Origin: JAJCYL01 sp965206015
GTDB taxonomy: Bacteria; Bacteroidota; Bacteroidia; Cytophagales; Cyclobacteriaceae
NCBI GenBank assembly: GCA_965206015.1
Contig: CBDBIW010000016.1
Location: 1,178,001 to 1,242,000 of the forward strand
Reading direction: 5' to 3'
Length of the DNA: 64,000 bases
The first letter of the stretch is position 1. Each line of letters opens with the position of its first letter. Shown here in pieces: positions 1-7,423 of this stretch. A model generated the notes under the pieces. The model was not told the origin of the DNA and did no database searches. It saw only the letters and a list, made by a program, of their open reading frames with translations. The position numbers and the translations under genes are program-made.

Positions 1-32
1 TACTTAGTATAAATATTCGCGGAACAATTAAT

Positions 33-356
33 ATGGAAGAGCAAACTTCAAATATCCAGGTAATCCCCCCAGATAAGGAAAAGATAAAGAAACTGTGGAA
101 AATAGCAGGTATTCTGGGATTGGTAACAGCTATTGAATTCGTAATCGCATTTACTGTTGGACCCGGTGCTTTCAAGGTATCCGTATTTGTAGGCCTAACA
201 ATTGTAAAGGCATTTTATATTGTTTCCGAATTCATGCACCTCGGCCATGAAGAAAAGGCATTAATCTGGTCAGTACTATTACCACTCATATTTGTGGTGT
301 GGCTGATCATTGCTTTATTGGCGCAAGGAGATGCGATATTTATGTCTAAATTCTAA
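33..356 (+). CDS. Cytochrome c oxidase subunit IV (CoxD/CyoD type)
   Basis: Small structural subunit of a heme-copper terminal oxidase in the inner membrane. The 107-residue product has a charged N-terminus and three hydrophobic segments near residues 25-45, 50-72 and 77-98, the usual size and layout for this family. The middle helix ends in FMHLGHE, typical of Bacteroidota subunit IV proteins. The SCO-like, DUF420 and small CxxC proteins downstream form the normal tail of a Bacteroidota cox cluster, so the catalytic subunits should lie just left of the window. A terminator follows the gene. Family assignment is firm; which oxidase (caa3 or other) it serves is not visible. Confidence 0.88.
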   Translation: MEEQTSNIQVIPPDKEKIKKLWKIAGILGLVTAIEFVIAFTVGPGAFKVSVFVGLTIVKAFYIVSEFMHLGHEEKALIWSVLLPLIFVVWLIIALLAQGDAIFMSKF

Positions 357-382
357 ACTGCCAAAAAAAGAATGATAACGAT

Positions 383-412
383 ATCATGGCTCTATCCGAG
401 CCATGATTTTTT
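383..412 (+). terminator. Rho-independent terminator after oxidase subunit IV
   Basis: A perfect 9-bp stem (ATCATGGCT / AGCCATGAT) with a 7-nt loop is followed directly by a run of T. It lies 27 nt after the subunit IV stop. The upstream ATG at 403 of the next gene falls inside the right arm, which argues that this ATG is not the real start. Confidence 0.85.
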
Positions 413-417
413 ATTTT

Positions 418-1020
418 ATGAAGGCCGCCTTGACCAAATGCGTAGTACTCACGGTAACTCTGGTTTTGCCGGTTGGTGTTTATCTGTTCCTGAAAAACTT
501 TGGGGAGAACAAATACGCCATTCCGGTCTACTATCAAGAAGAGGCTGAAAAGGAAGTATCTGAATGCTTTGAGTTTAGCATTCCGCACAGTGTAAATTTA
601 TCGGTGTATCAAAGCTTTAGTGATAACGTTCCTGGAGGCATTGCCATCATCAATCCAGTGTTTGATGCATGTTTTGATTGTCCACCTAATCTGAATGAGA
701 TAAAACGCATTGTTCAGAGGCATCCTGACATAAATGTGGTGAATTTGTATGTAGGGCAGTTAACGTCTTATCAAAGCTCAATTACTAACCAGGTAGAGAA
801 TTGGTTGGTTAAAGAAGTAGAGCTGCCAGATATGATCAGCATTTTAAGATGCCAGCTTCTTATAGACATTCCCTCTAAAACCAGTGTCATTGAAATGAAT
901 GAAACCAATCAACTGGTATTAATTGATGCCCAAAATAGAATAAGGGGTTACTACAATAAGAATGACAGAGAAGATATTGACCGTTTGATTTTAGAGATCA
1001 GCATCTTGAAACAAGAATAA
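418..1020 (+). CDS. SCO1/SenC-family thioredoxin-fold protein, atypical metal site
   Basis: SCO proteins are membrane-anchored thioredoxin-fold proteins that deliver copper to cytochrome oxidase. This 200-residue protein has one N-terminal membrane anchor (about residues 5-25). The C-terminal part (LVLIDAQNRIRGYYN and following residues) closely resembles the end of SCO proteins. The canonical CxxxC copper motif is replaced by CFDC followed by PP, and the histidine usually found before the LVLID strand is not seen, so copper binding is doubtful. I chose the ATG at 418 because the alternative at 403 lies within the upstream terminator stem. The stop overlaps the start of the next gene by one base. 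Confidence 0.68.
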   Translation: MKAALTKCVVLTVTLVLPVGVYLFLKNFGENKYAIPVYYQEEAEKEVSECFEFSIPHSVNLSVYQSFSDNVPGGIAIINPVFDACFDCPPNLNEIKRIVQRHPDINVVNLYVGQLTSYQSSITNQVENWLVKEVELPDMISILRCQLLIDIPSKTSVIEMNETNQLVLIDAQNRIRGYYNKNDREDIDRLILEISILKQE

Positions 1021-1592
1021 TGCAAAACTCCATGAGCCGACCTGTCTGTTTTGTCATCATTATATTATCAATAGTCACACCTGCTTTAGTGTCCATCTTA
1101 ATTTTTTCTGACGAGAAAGTGAGTTTAGGGAATTGGGTCAAAATACTTCCCCATTTGAATGCAGTATTCAATTCCGTTACTGCAATGGCTTTGCTGTCTG
1201 GTTTTGTAATGATCAAAAGGAAGGAAATTCAGTTGCACAGATTGGCTATGACTGTTTCATTTGTCCTGGGTGCTTTATTTCTTATTTCTTACATCACCTA
1301 TCATTCATCTGTTCCGTCAGTAATTTATGGAGATATTGATGGTGACGGTATTCTTGATGCTATTGAGCAGGAGAATTTGGGATCAATGAGAATTGTCTAT
1401 TTGTCTCTTCTTTTGTCTCATATTGGTTTATCAATTGTAGTTGTTCCTTTTGTTTTATTTGCTTTTTATTATGCACTTTCTGACAAAATTGAAAACCACA
1501 AGAAGATAGTTAAATATACCTGGCCAGTTTGGTTTTACGTATCAATCAGTGGTGTTTTAGTATATTTGATGATCAGTCCGTATTATCAGTAA
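1020..1592 (+). CDS. DUF420 membrane protein, cytochrome oxidase cluster
   Basis: A 190-residue polytopic membrane protein with about five hydrophobic segments (near residues 8-28, 42-62, 74-94, 125-150 and 163-185). Size and gene order match DUF420 proteins, which sit beside SCO-like genes in Bacteroidota oxidase clusters and are linked to oxidase assembly; their activity is unproven. The ATG at 1020 shares its A with the TAA of the SCO-like gene, suggesting translational coupling. A second in-frame ATG at 1032 is possible. The loop around residues 100-115 holds a short acidic DIDGDGILD stretch resembling a calcium-binding loop. Confidence 0.7.
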   Translation: MQNSMSRPVCFVIIILSIVTPALVSILIFSDEKVSLGNWVKILPHLNAVFNSVTAMALLSGFVMIKRKEIQLHRLAMTVSFVLGALFLISYITYHSSVPSVIYGDIDGDGILDAIEQENLGSMRIVYLSLLLSHIGLSIVVVPFVLFAFYYALSDKIENHKKIVKYTWPVWFYVSISGVLVYLMISPYYQ

Positions 1593-1593
1593 T

Positions 1594-1857
1594 ATGAAGA
1601 ATTGGGCAGTATTTCTATCACTGTTTTTTGGTTCAGTCACACATTCAATGGCTCAATGTGCGATGTGTAGGTCTACTGTGGTCAATAATGTGAGTAATGG
1701 CGATCAAATTGGCTTGGCAGCAGGTTTAAATACCGGAATTCTTTACCTGTTCGTAGCACCTTATTTGTTAATTGGGGTAATTGCTTTTTTATGGTATCGG
1801 AATGCCAAAGCAAACCGTGATAAGAATCAGTCAAGATGGGCTAGTAAGAGTATTTAG
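1594..1857 (+). CDS. Small secreted or membrane CxxC protein of the oxidase cluster
   Basis: An 87-residue protein with a likely signal peptide (residues 1-20, ending SMA-Q), then a CAMC pair immediately after cleavage, one hydrophobic segment near residues 46-66 and a basic tail. It starts one base after the DUF420 stop, so it is almost certainly in the same operon. Similar small proteins follow DUF420 in related genomes. The CxxC could hold metal or be redox active, but no function is established. The 3' end overlaps the dnaE remnant on the other strand. Confidence 0.6.
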   Translation: MKNWAVFLSLFFGSVTHSMAQCAMCRSTVVNNVSNGDQIGLAAGLNTGILYLFVAPYLLIGVIAFLWYRNAKANRDKNQSRWASKSI

Positions 1858-2360
1858 AGATTCTGCCTGATAGGCTATCTCCTCCATATTAACGCAGGCT
1901 AACCGCTCCATTAAATCTACTTCCAAGGTATAGAACTCAGACTTTTCAACAATTTTTCCTGCTAATTGACCAATTTTTGCCTTGCAGTTATCAAAGAACT
2001 TCTGTTTTACCTTTTGGAATTCATCTCTAGAGCGATATTTCCCGGACATCCCCCGTTGCAAAACATCCGCTTCTCCAAGGATGAGGCCTGCAAAGTAATG
2101 TGCTACTTTGATGATACCTTCTTGGTATACCATTACCCCGCAGGTTTCGGGCATGAGATTTCTCAATACAAGGTGGGCTTCATCTCGTTCTTCAGGGTGT
2201 CGAAAGCGTAGAATGTACTGCCGCATCATGCCCGACCTGGCTACACCCGGACGGACCACAGAATTGGCCGCTACCAACCCCGGGTATTCATCCGCTTTTA
2301 GTTTTTTGAGGAGCATTCGCATGGCGGGAGACTCTACGTGAACGCAACCAATTACCTGGG
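1831..2360 (-). pseudogene. dnaE: Internal fragment of DNA polymerase III alpha subunit
   Basis: The minus-strand translation carries hallmark DnaE core sequence: a VESPAMRMLLKKLK stretch, SVVRPGVARSGMMRQYILR, then GVMVYQEGIIKVAHYFAGL and a GEADVLQRGMSGK segment. These belong to the catalytic region of a protein normally over 1000 residues. Only about 170 residues survive, and both flanks lose similarity. The PHP, palm-aspartate and C-terminal regions are absent here. It abuts a truncated NIF3-like gene on the opposite strand near 2360-2372. A functional dnaE must exist elsewhere in the genome. Confidence 0.82.
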
Positions 2361-2371
2361 CATTTGTGGGA

Positions 2372-3103
2372 ATGGAAATTCCAATCGGTTCTGTTGATAC
2401 TTTGAGAGCCGGATCCTGAGACCAGCAAATAACCGGTATAGGCAAAATTTTTATGGCTACCCTAAGTGTACTAAAAAGAGCAAAGGCACAAGGAATTAAC
2501 CTCATCATAACGCGTGAACCTGCCTTTTATAATCACCTGGATAGCAAGGAGGAATTCGACAAAGATGACCCGGTGCCCAAAGTAAAGACTACTTTTATCG
2601 AGGAGAACAAATTGATCGTATTTCATTTCCATGATACCCCTCATATGGTGAAAGAAGATATTACTAACCCGGGCTTAATCCAGGAGCTTGGCTGGGAAAA
2701 ATACCACCAGGGAGACATGATTTTCAAATCACCTTATGAAACTATAGAAGGATTGTCACAATTTTTAAAAGAGAAATTCAATACCACAACCGTGCGAGTA
2801 GTAGGTGATCCCGAAATAAAATTGGGAAAAGTTGAAATTTTACCGGGAGCCTATGGCCGGGAACAGCAGATAGACCAATTTAACAATTCTGGTACCGATG
2901 CTCTGACCGTCGGGGAAGCAAGGGAATGGGAAACCATCGAGGATGCCCGGGAGTCAGGTATTAAAAAAGCTTTGATTGTTTTGGGACATGCCGGTTCTGA
3001 GGAAGGTGGTATGGAATTGCTAGTAGACCATCTTCAAAAGCTTTTCCCCAAAATACCAGTAGCGTTTTTGGAGGCAGGCAACCCACTTTGGCCCCCGGAG
3101 TAA
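2372..3103 (+). pseudogene. NIF3-like dinuclear metal-centre protein, 5'-truncated with in-frame TGA
   Basis: From the ATG at 2453 the frame encodes 216 residues of a NIF3/GTP cyclohydrolase I type 2-like protein, including NLIITREPAFYNH (usually ITHEPTFYNH; a metal-ligand His is Arg here) and a C-terminal LVLGHAGSEEGGMELL region. Reading the same frame upstream from 2372 gives IPIGSVDTLRAGS, then TGA at 2417-2419, then DQQITGIGKIF, which matches the family's expected N-terminal run with a tryptophan position turned into a stop. The normal leader and first segment are missing. It is probably nonfunctional, though a shortened product from 2453 cannot be excluded. Confidence 0.72.
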
Positions 3104-3142
3104 TCTTAATAAAGTATAGATGTTTTTCCCTATATTTAAAGA

Positions 3143-4699
3143 ATGAAATACGCTGTTCACATTATTGGTTGGTGTTTGTTATTTGGGTGCGGTGGTCAGA
3201 ATAAAGTTGAGGTCATAAAACGACCCAATATTCTGTTCATTATGACCGACGATCATGCAAAAAATGCGATGAGCATCTATAATGATAAACTCATCCAAAC
3301 TCCAAACCTTGACCGCATCGGGAAAGAGGGAATGGTGTTTAATCGATCTTACGTCACCAATTCGATCTGTGGACCAAGTAGAGCAGTGTTCCTGACAGGA
3401 ATGTATAGCCACATCAATGGGTTCAGGCATAACTATGATGAGTTCGATAGTGCCAATAGGACCTATCCTAAAATTCTTCAAAAGAATGGCTACTATACTT
3501 CAGTAATAGGAAAATGGCACCTCAAGAGTGTCCCGGCCGGTTTTGATTACTGGAATGTCCTTATCGATCAGGGTGACTATTATAATCCGACCTTGGTGGA
3601 TATGGGTGACACAATTGATTATACAGGTTATGCCACAACGATTATTACTGATCTGGCGATTGAAGTATTGGAAAATAAAATTCCTGATGGTCAACCTTTT
3701 TGCCTGATGGTTCAACACAAAGCCCCCCACCGGAATTGGATGCCTGACAGTGCTCATTTGGCATTGGGCGAGAAAACCTACCCAATTCCGGATAATTTTT
3801 ATGATACTTATGAAAATAGACAAGCTGCAGCGGAGCAAGATCAGTCTGTTGACCGAATGTTTATGTCTCAGGATATGAAATTGAATCCCGACCGGGTGAT
3901 TGAAACGGGAAGTGGAGGTGGCCCTGAAGGCTTTGATGCAGTAAAGAATTGGAAAAGGAATTATGAGCGACTCACCGACAAGCAACAGTCAACATGGGAT
4001 AAATACTATGACCCAATCAGTGAAGCATTTTTTGATGCTAAGTTGACCGGAAAAGAATTAGTGGAATGGAAGTATCAGCGATACATTAACGACTACCTGA
4101 AGTGTATCATGTCAGTAGACGAGAATGTAGGGAGGCTCCTGAAGTATTTGGAAGATAAAGGTGAGTTGGATAACACACTCATTGTTTATACCTCGGACCA
4201 AGGATTTTATCTGGGGGAACATGGGTGGTATGACAAACGATTCATGTATGAAGAATCATTTAGTATGCCAATGGTCATGCGTTATCCAAGATTCATTAAG
4301 CCTGGTTCTGTAAATAACGATCTTGTAATGAATCTTGATTTTGCACCAACAGTGATGGACTTGATTGGTATCGAGACTGACGAACCATGGCAAGGGTCGT
4401 CGCTTTTGCCATTGATGAAGGGTGAAGAAGTGACTGAATGGAGGGATGGTATATACTACCACTATTACGAATACCCTTTTGGGTGGCATAAAGTTAAACG
4501 TCACTATGGGGTAAGAACGGACCGTTACAAATTGATCCATTTCTATAATGATATCGATACATGGGAACTTTATGACCTACAGGAAGATCCAAGTGAAATG
4601 AATAATCTCTATGATGAGGCCGAACCGGAGTTAATTATTGAATTGACAAAGAGACTGGATGAACTACAAGAACAATATGGGGATACCAGTGAAGAATGA
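3143..4699 (+). CDS. Sulfatase lipoprotein (formylglycine-dependent, family S1)
   Basis: A 518-residue type I sulfatase that cleaves sulfate esters, probably from sulfated glycans. The catalytic motif CGPSR places the cysteine to be converted to formylglycine at residue 76, followed by LTG. Metal-ligand aspartates are in MTDDH (D36, D37), and a later TSDQG motif precedes the C-terminal domain. A lipobox (LLFGC, Cys16) predicts a lipoprotein anchored at the cell surface or periplasm. No SusC/SusD pair or glycoside hydrolase neighbours are present; both flanks are gene debris. It resembles iduronate or N-acetylglucosamine sulfatase-like proteins, but the substrate cannot be assigned. Confidence 0.88.
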   Translation: MKYAVHIIGWCLLFGCGGQNKVEVIKRPNILFIMTDDHAKNAMSIYNDKLIQTPNLDRIGKEGMVFNRSYVTNSICGPSRAVFLTGMYSHINGFRHNYDEFDSANRTYPKILQKNGYYTSVIGKWHLKSVPAGFDYWNVLIDQGDYYNPTLVDMGDTIDYTGYATTIITDLAIEVLENKIPDGQPFCLMVQHKAPHRNWMPDSAHLALGEKTYPIPDNFYDTYENRQAAAEQDQSVDRMFMSQDMKLNPDRVIETGSGGGPEGFDAVKNWKRNYERLTDKQQSTWDKYYDPISEAFFDAKLTGKELVEWKYQRYINDYLKCIMSVDENVGRLLKYLEDKGELDNTLIVYTSDQGFYLGEHGWYDKRFMYEESFSMPMVMRYPRFIKPGSVNNDLVMNLDFAPTVMDLIGIETDEPWQGSSLLPLMKGEEVTEWRDGIYYHYYEYPFGWHKVKRHYGVRTDRYKLIHFYNDIDTWELYDLQEDPSEMNNLYDEAEPELIIELTKRLDELQEQYGDTSEE

Positions 4700-4870
4700 T
4701 ATTTTCAGGATAGCATCTCAATCAAAGGCAATCACCTCTACAGCAGTCACGATGCTTTGGGAGGAAGGTAAATTTCAACTTGAAGATCCAATTTCCAAAT
4801 ACATTCCTGAGTTCAAAGACCCACAGGTATTGAGCACCTTCAACTATGCTGATGTGTCGTACACCTCTGT
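4690..4870 (+). pseudogene. Fragment of class C beta-lactamase-like serine hydrolase
   Basis: About 55 residues from NDIFRIASQSKAITS to EFKDPQVL match the region around the catalytic SxxK motif (here SQSK) of beta-lactamase-like serine hydrolases, including the typical MLWEEGKFQLEDPISKYIPEF run. The protein is normally 350-450 residues. The fragment begins within the last codons of the sulfatase gene and ends near 4870 in unrelated sequence, so both ends are lost. Confidence 0.75.
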
Positions 4871-4991
4871 TCGTGCTTGTTGCGCCAGCTGTAAAAGGTA
4901 GCTGGATACACCCCGTGCTTCTTAAAGGAAGCGTTGTTGGTATATCCCCATAATTAGTCGGACATGATTTTACAGATAGCTATTAGTAATT

Positions 4992-5090
4992 ATGTCCATG
5001 AAAAAAAGAACGTTTAACGCAGAGGAAAAGCTTCAAATATTACAAGCGGCAAAGGCCCATGGAGTCAAATTCACACTGGAAAAGGTCTTG
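4992..5090 (+). mobile_element. IS3-family transposase OrfA, N-terminal remnant
   Basis: The frame from ATG 4992 encodes MSMKKRTFNAEEKLQILQA and then KAHGVKFTLEK, matching the helix-turn-helix start of IS3/IS150-type OrfA proteins. Similarity stops at about 5090, where aspartate kinase sequence begins on the other strand. The upstream stretch 4925-4985 may be an IS end, but I could not define an inverted repeat. OrfB is absent. Confidence 0.65.
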
Positions 5091-5257
5091 ACCATTATAT
5101 TTATTGTCTAAAATCTCTTCCAATTGGTTGGTAGTCTTACCCGTCGTTGAGACCACCACGACCAATTTCTCATGTTGATGACCGCCAACTATAGAGGTCA
5201 TGTTTCTGATGGCTTCCGCAGATTTGACGGAGGTCTGCCGAATTTGAATATTTTCAT
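5090..5257 (-). pseudogene. Aspartate kinase N-terminal fragment with frameshift
   Basis: From the ATG at 5257 (minus) the reading is MKIFKFG, then a one-base frame change, then TSVKSAEAIRNM, KLVVVVSTTGKTTNQLEEIL and DNKYNG. This matches the N-terminal nucleotide-binding region of aspartate kinase (KFGGTSV motif). It ends at the IS3 remnant near 5090, leaving about 55 residues of a 400-800 residue enzyme. Its position divergent from fbp resembles a gene pairing common in Cytophagales, so it may be the stump of the ancestral neighbour. Confidence 0.75.
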
Positions 5258-5369
5258 AACAGATGAGAAGAACCAAAATTAATTAGTTTTCATCAACTTA
5301 GAATACATCCGATTTTTAGCACTAGATAATTAATGCAATCGGTTTAGATGGCCATAATCAATATTTTTC

Positions 5370-5377
5370 TAACTTTG
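5370..5377 (+). promoter_or_regulatory. Candidate -7 box for fbp
   Basis: TAACTTTG matches the Bacteroidota -7 consensus TAnnTTTG and lies 23 nt before the fbp ATG. No convincing -33 TTG element was seen at the expected distance, so this is tentative. Confidence 0.45.
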
Positions 5378-5400
5378 AACCACTAAAAAAATGATGAATA

Positions 5401-6411
5401 ATGAATAAAGGTGATTTGGCACTCCCAGTAGGTACAACACTTGACAGATTTATAAAGAAAAAGCAGGACGACTTTACCTATGCGACTGGAGAACTTTCTC
5501 AAATACTCCGGGATATTGCATTGGCTTCTAAAATCACAAACAGGGAAATTAATAGAGCCGGTCTATTGGATATTGCTGGAACCTTCGGAGAGATGAATGT
5601 TCAGGGTGAGGAGCAGCAAAAGCTAGATGTGATCGCTAATATCAGATTCATTCGTGCGCTGACTAATGGAGGAGAAGTATGTGGAATAGTTTCTGAAGAG
5701 GACGAAAACATGATTGAGATTAATCGTCAAGGCAAATATGTGGTTGCCATGGACCCTTTAGATGGTAGCTCCAACATCGATGTCAATGTCTCCATTGGCA
5801 CGATATTCTCCGTCTACCGGCGGCTCTCCGATATTGGCAGTCCTGTTGAAATTGAAGATGTTTTACAAAAAGGATCAGGACAAGTGGCCGCGGGATATGT
5901 GTTATATGGATCATCGACCATGCTGGTTTATACGACAGGAAATGGGGTGACAGGATTTACCTATGAACCCTCACTGGGAGAATTTTTCCTTTCACATCCT
6001 AACATGAAGAGCCCAGAGAATGGAAAAATCTACTCCGTCAACGAGGGGTTATCTGCTGAATTTGGTCCATCAGTCAATGACTACATCGAAGAGTGTAAAT
6101 CAAAGAAATTGTCAGCAAGGTACATCGGTTCGCTAGTAGGTGACTTTCACAGGAACCTTTTGAAAGGTGGTGTATACATCTATCCAAGAACAGGCAAGAG
6201 TCCTAATGGAAAATTACGCTTATTGTACGAGTGTAATGCCCTTGCTTTTGTTTGCGAGCAAGCCGGGGGTATGGCTTCAGACGGGGCAGGAAGAATATTA
6301 GATATCAAGCCGACAGCATTTCATCAAAGAAGCCCACTCTTTATCGGGGCCAGGAAAATGGTTGAAAAAGCATGTAGTTACAGCAGCAAAGATGTGGGAG
6401 CTTCAGCTTAA
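5401..6411 (+). CDS. fbp: Fructose-1,6-bisphosphatase, class I
   Basis: Hydrolyses fructose 1,6-bisphosphate to fructose 6-phosphate, the committed gluconeogenic step, in the cytosol. The 336-residue product has the usual family length. The metal and phosphate-binding signature DPLDGSSN is at residues 118-125. Other conserved blocks are EEDE upstream, GSLVGDFHRNLLKGG and the C-terminal LRLLYECNALAFVCEQAGG. The ATG at 5401 is preceded by an A-rich stretch; two upstream ATGs at 5391 and 5394 open only a tiny frame that stops before the gene. The 3' end overlaps the convergent methionine synthase gene by four bases. Confidence 0.96.
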   Translation: MNKGDLALPVGTTLDRFIKKKQDDFTYATGELSQILRDIALASKITNREINRAGLLDIAGTFGEMNVQGEEQQKLDVIANIRFIRALTNGGEVCGIVSEEDENMIEINRQGKYVVAMDPLDGSSNIDVNVSIGTIFSVYRRLSDIGSPVEIEDVLQKGSGQVAAGYVLYGSSTMLVYTTGNGVTGFTYEPSLGEFFLSHPNMKSPENGKIYSVNEGLSAEFGPSVNDYIEECKSKKLSARYIGSLVGDFHRNLLKGGVYIYPRTGKSPNGKLRLLYECNALAFVCEQAGGMASDGAGRILDIKPTAFHQRSPLFIGARKMVEKACSYSSKDVGASA

Positions 6412-7406
6412 ACCGGCTGAGCTATCAGCCTTGGTTTATATTGAGCTGCTAGTTCTGCAATTGCCTTGATGTGCTCTGGGGTTGTTCCGCAACATCCACC
6501 TATGACATTGACCAATCCCTCGTCTAAGAATTCCTTGATTTGGTTTGCCATAGATTCCGGGCTTTCATCGTACTCGCCAAATTCATTTGGAAGGCCTGCA
6601 TTAGGATGTGCGCTTACAAAATTGTCTGACTTATTCGAAAGTGTTTGTAAATAGGGCCTCAATTGTTTAGCACCCAAGGCACAGTTCAGTCCGATACTAA
6701 GAATAGGCGCATGGCTCATTGAAATTAAAAAGGCTTCAGTTGTCTGTCCCGACAGGGTTCTTCCGCTTGCGTCAGTAATTGTACCAGATATCATGATTGG
6801 AACAGCAAGAGAAAGTTCATCGAGAAGTTCTTGAACTGCTAATAAAGCTGCTTTTGCATTCAAAGTATCAAAAATTGTTTCAATCAATAGCGTTTCAGCT
6901 CCTCCATCTAAAAGCCCTTTAGCTTGTTCCTTGTATGCTGCTGCCAACTCGTCAAAGGTGACTCCCCGAAACCCCGGATTATTAACATCAGGGGAAATTG
7001 AAGCTGTTCTGTTAGTAGGGCCCATTGCACCCGCAACGAACCTTGGTTTTGAAGGGTCCGCAGCTGTAAATTCTTCAGCTACTTCTTTGGCAATTTTTGC
7101 TGACTCAAAATTTAACTTATATGCCTGATTCTCCAAGTGATAATCAGCCTGAGCGATGGTCGTACTACTGAAAGTATTGGTTTCTATAATATCGGCACCT
7201 GCTTCCAGGTACTTGCGATGAATCTCTTTAATGATCTGAGGTTGTGTAATTGATAAAATATCATTATTTCCAGTTAAGCTGGTTGAATGCTCTTCAAATT
7301 CATCCCCTTTAAAATCATTTTCGTCCAGCTTATATTGTTGGACCATTGTCCCCATGGCACCATCTAATACCAATATTCTTTCTTCTAATATTTCTCTGAG
7401 ACTCAT
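6408..7406 (-). CDS. Homocysteine S-methyltransferase domain protein (methionine synthase N-terminal module)
   Basis: A 332-residue protein corresponding to the homocysteine-binding module of cobalamin-dependent methionine synthase. It begins LEERILVLDGAMGTMVQ and carries the zinc-binding cysteines: one in GLNCALG and the pair in GGCCG at residues 305-306. Bacteroidota commonly split MetH into this module and a separate folate/B12/activation polypeptide. That partner is not next to it here: ppk1 lies upstream on the same strand and fbp downstream. The gene looks intact, so the B12 module should be elsewhere. It could instead act as a stand-alone methyltransferase. Confidence 0.85.
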   Translation of the reverse strand: MSLREILEERILVLDGAMGTMVQQYKLDENDFKGDEFEEHSTSLTGNNDILSITQPQIIKEIHRKYLEAGADIIETNTFSSTTIAQADYHLENQAYKLNFESAKIAKEVAEEFTAADPSKPRFVAGAMGPTNRTASISPDVNNPGFRGVTFDELAAAYKEQAKGLLDGGAETLLIETIFDTLNAKAALLAVQELLDELSLAVPIMISGTITDASGRTLSGQTTEAFLISMSHAPILSIGLNCALGAKQLRPYLQTLSNKSDNFVSAHPNAGLPNEFGEYDESPESMANQIKEFLDEGLVNVIGGCCGTTPEHIKAIAELAAQYKPRLIAQPV

Positions 7407-7423
7407 CTTTTTCAGTTAAAGTG

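Noticed and set aside
403..1020. SCO-like gene start at ATG 403
   Set aside because: That ATG lies inside the right arm of the terminator hairpin; ATG 418 gives a normal signal-anchor N-terminus.
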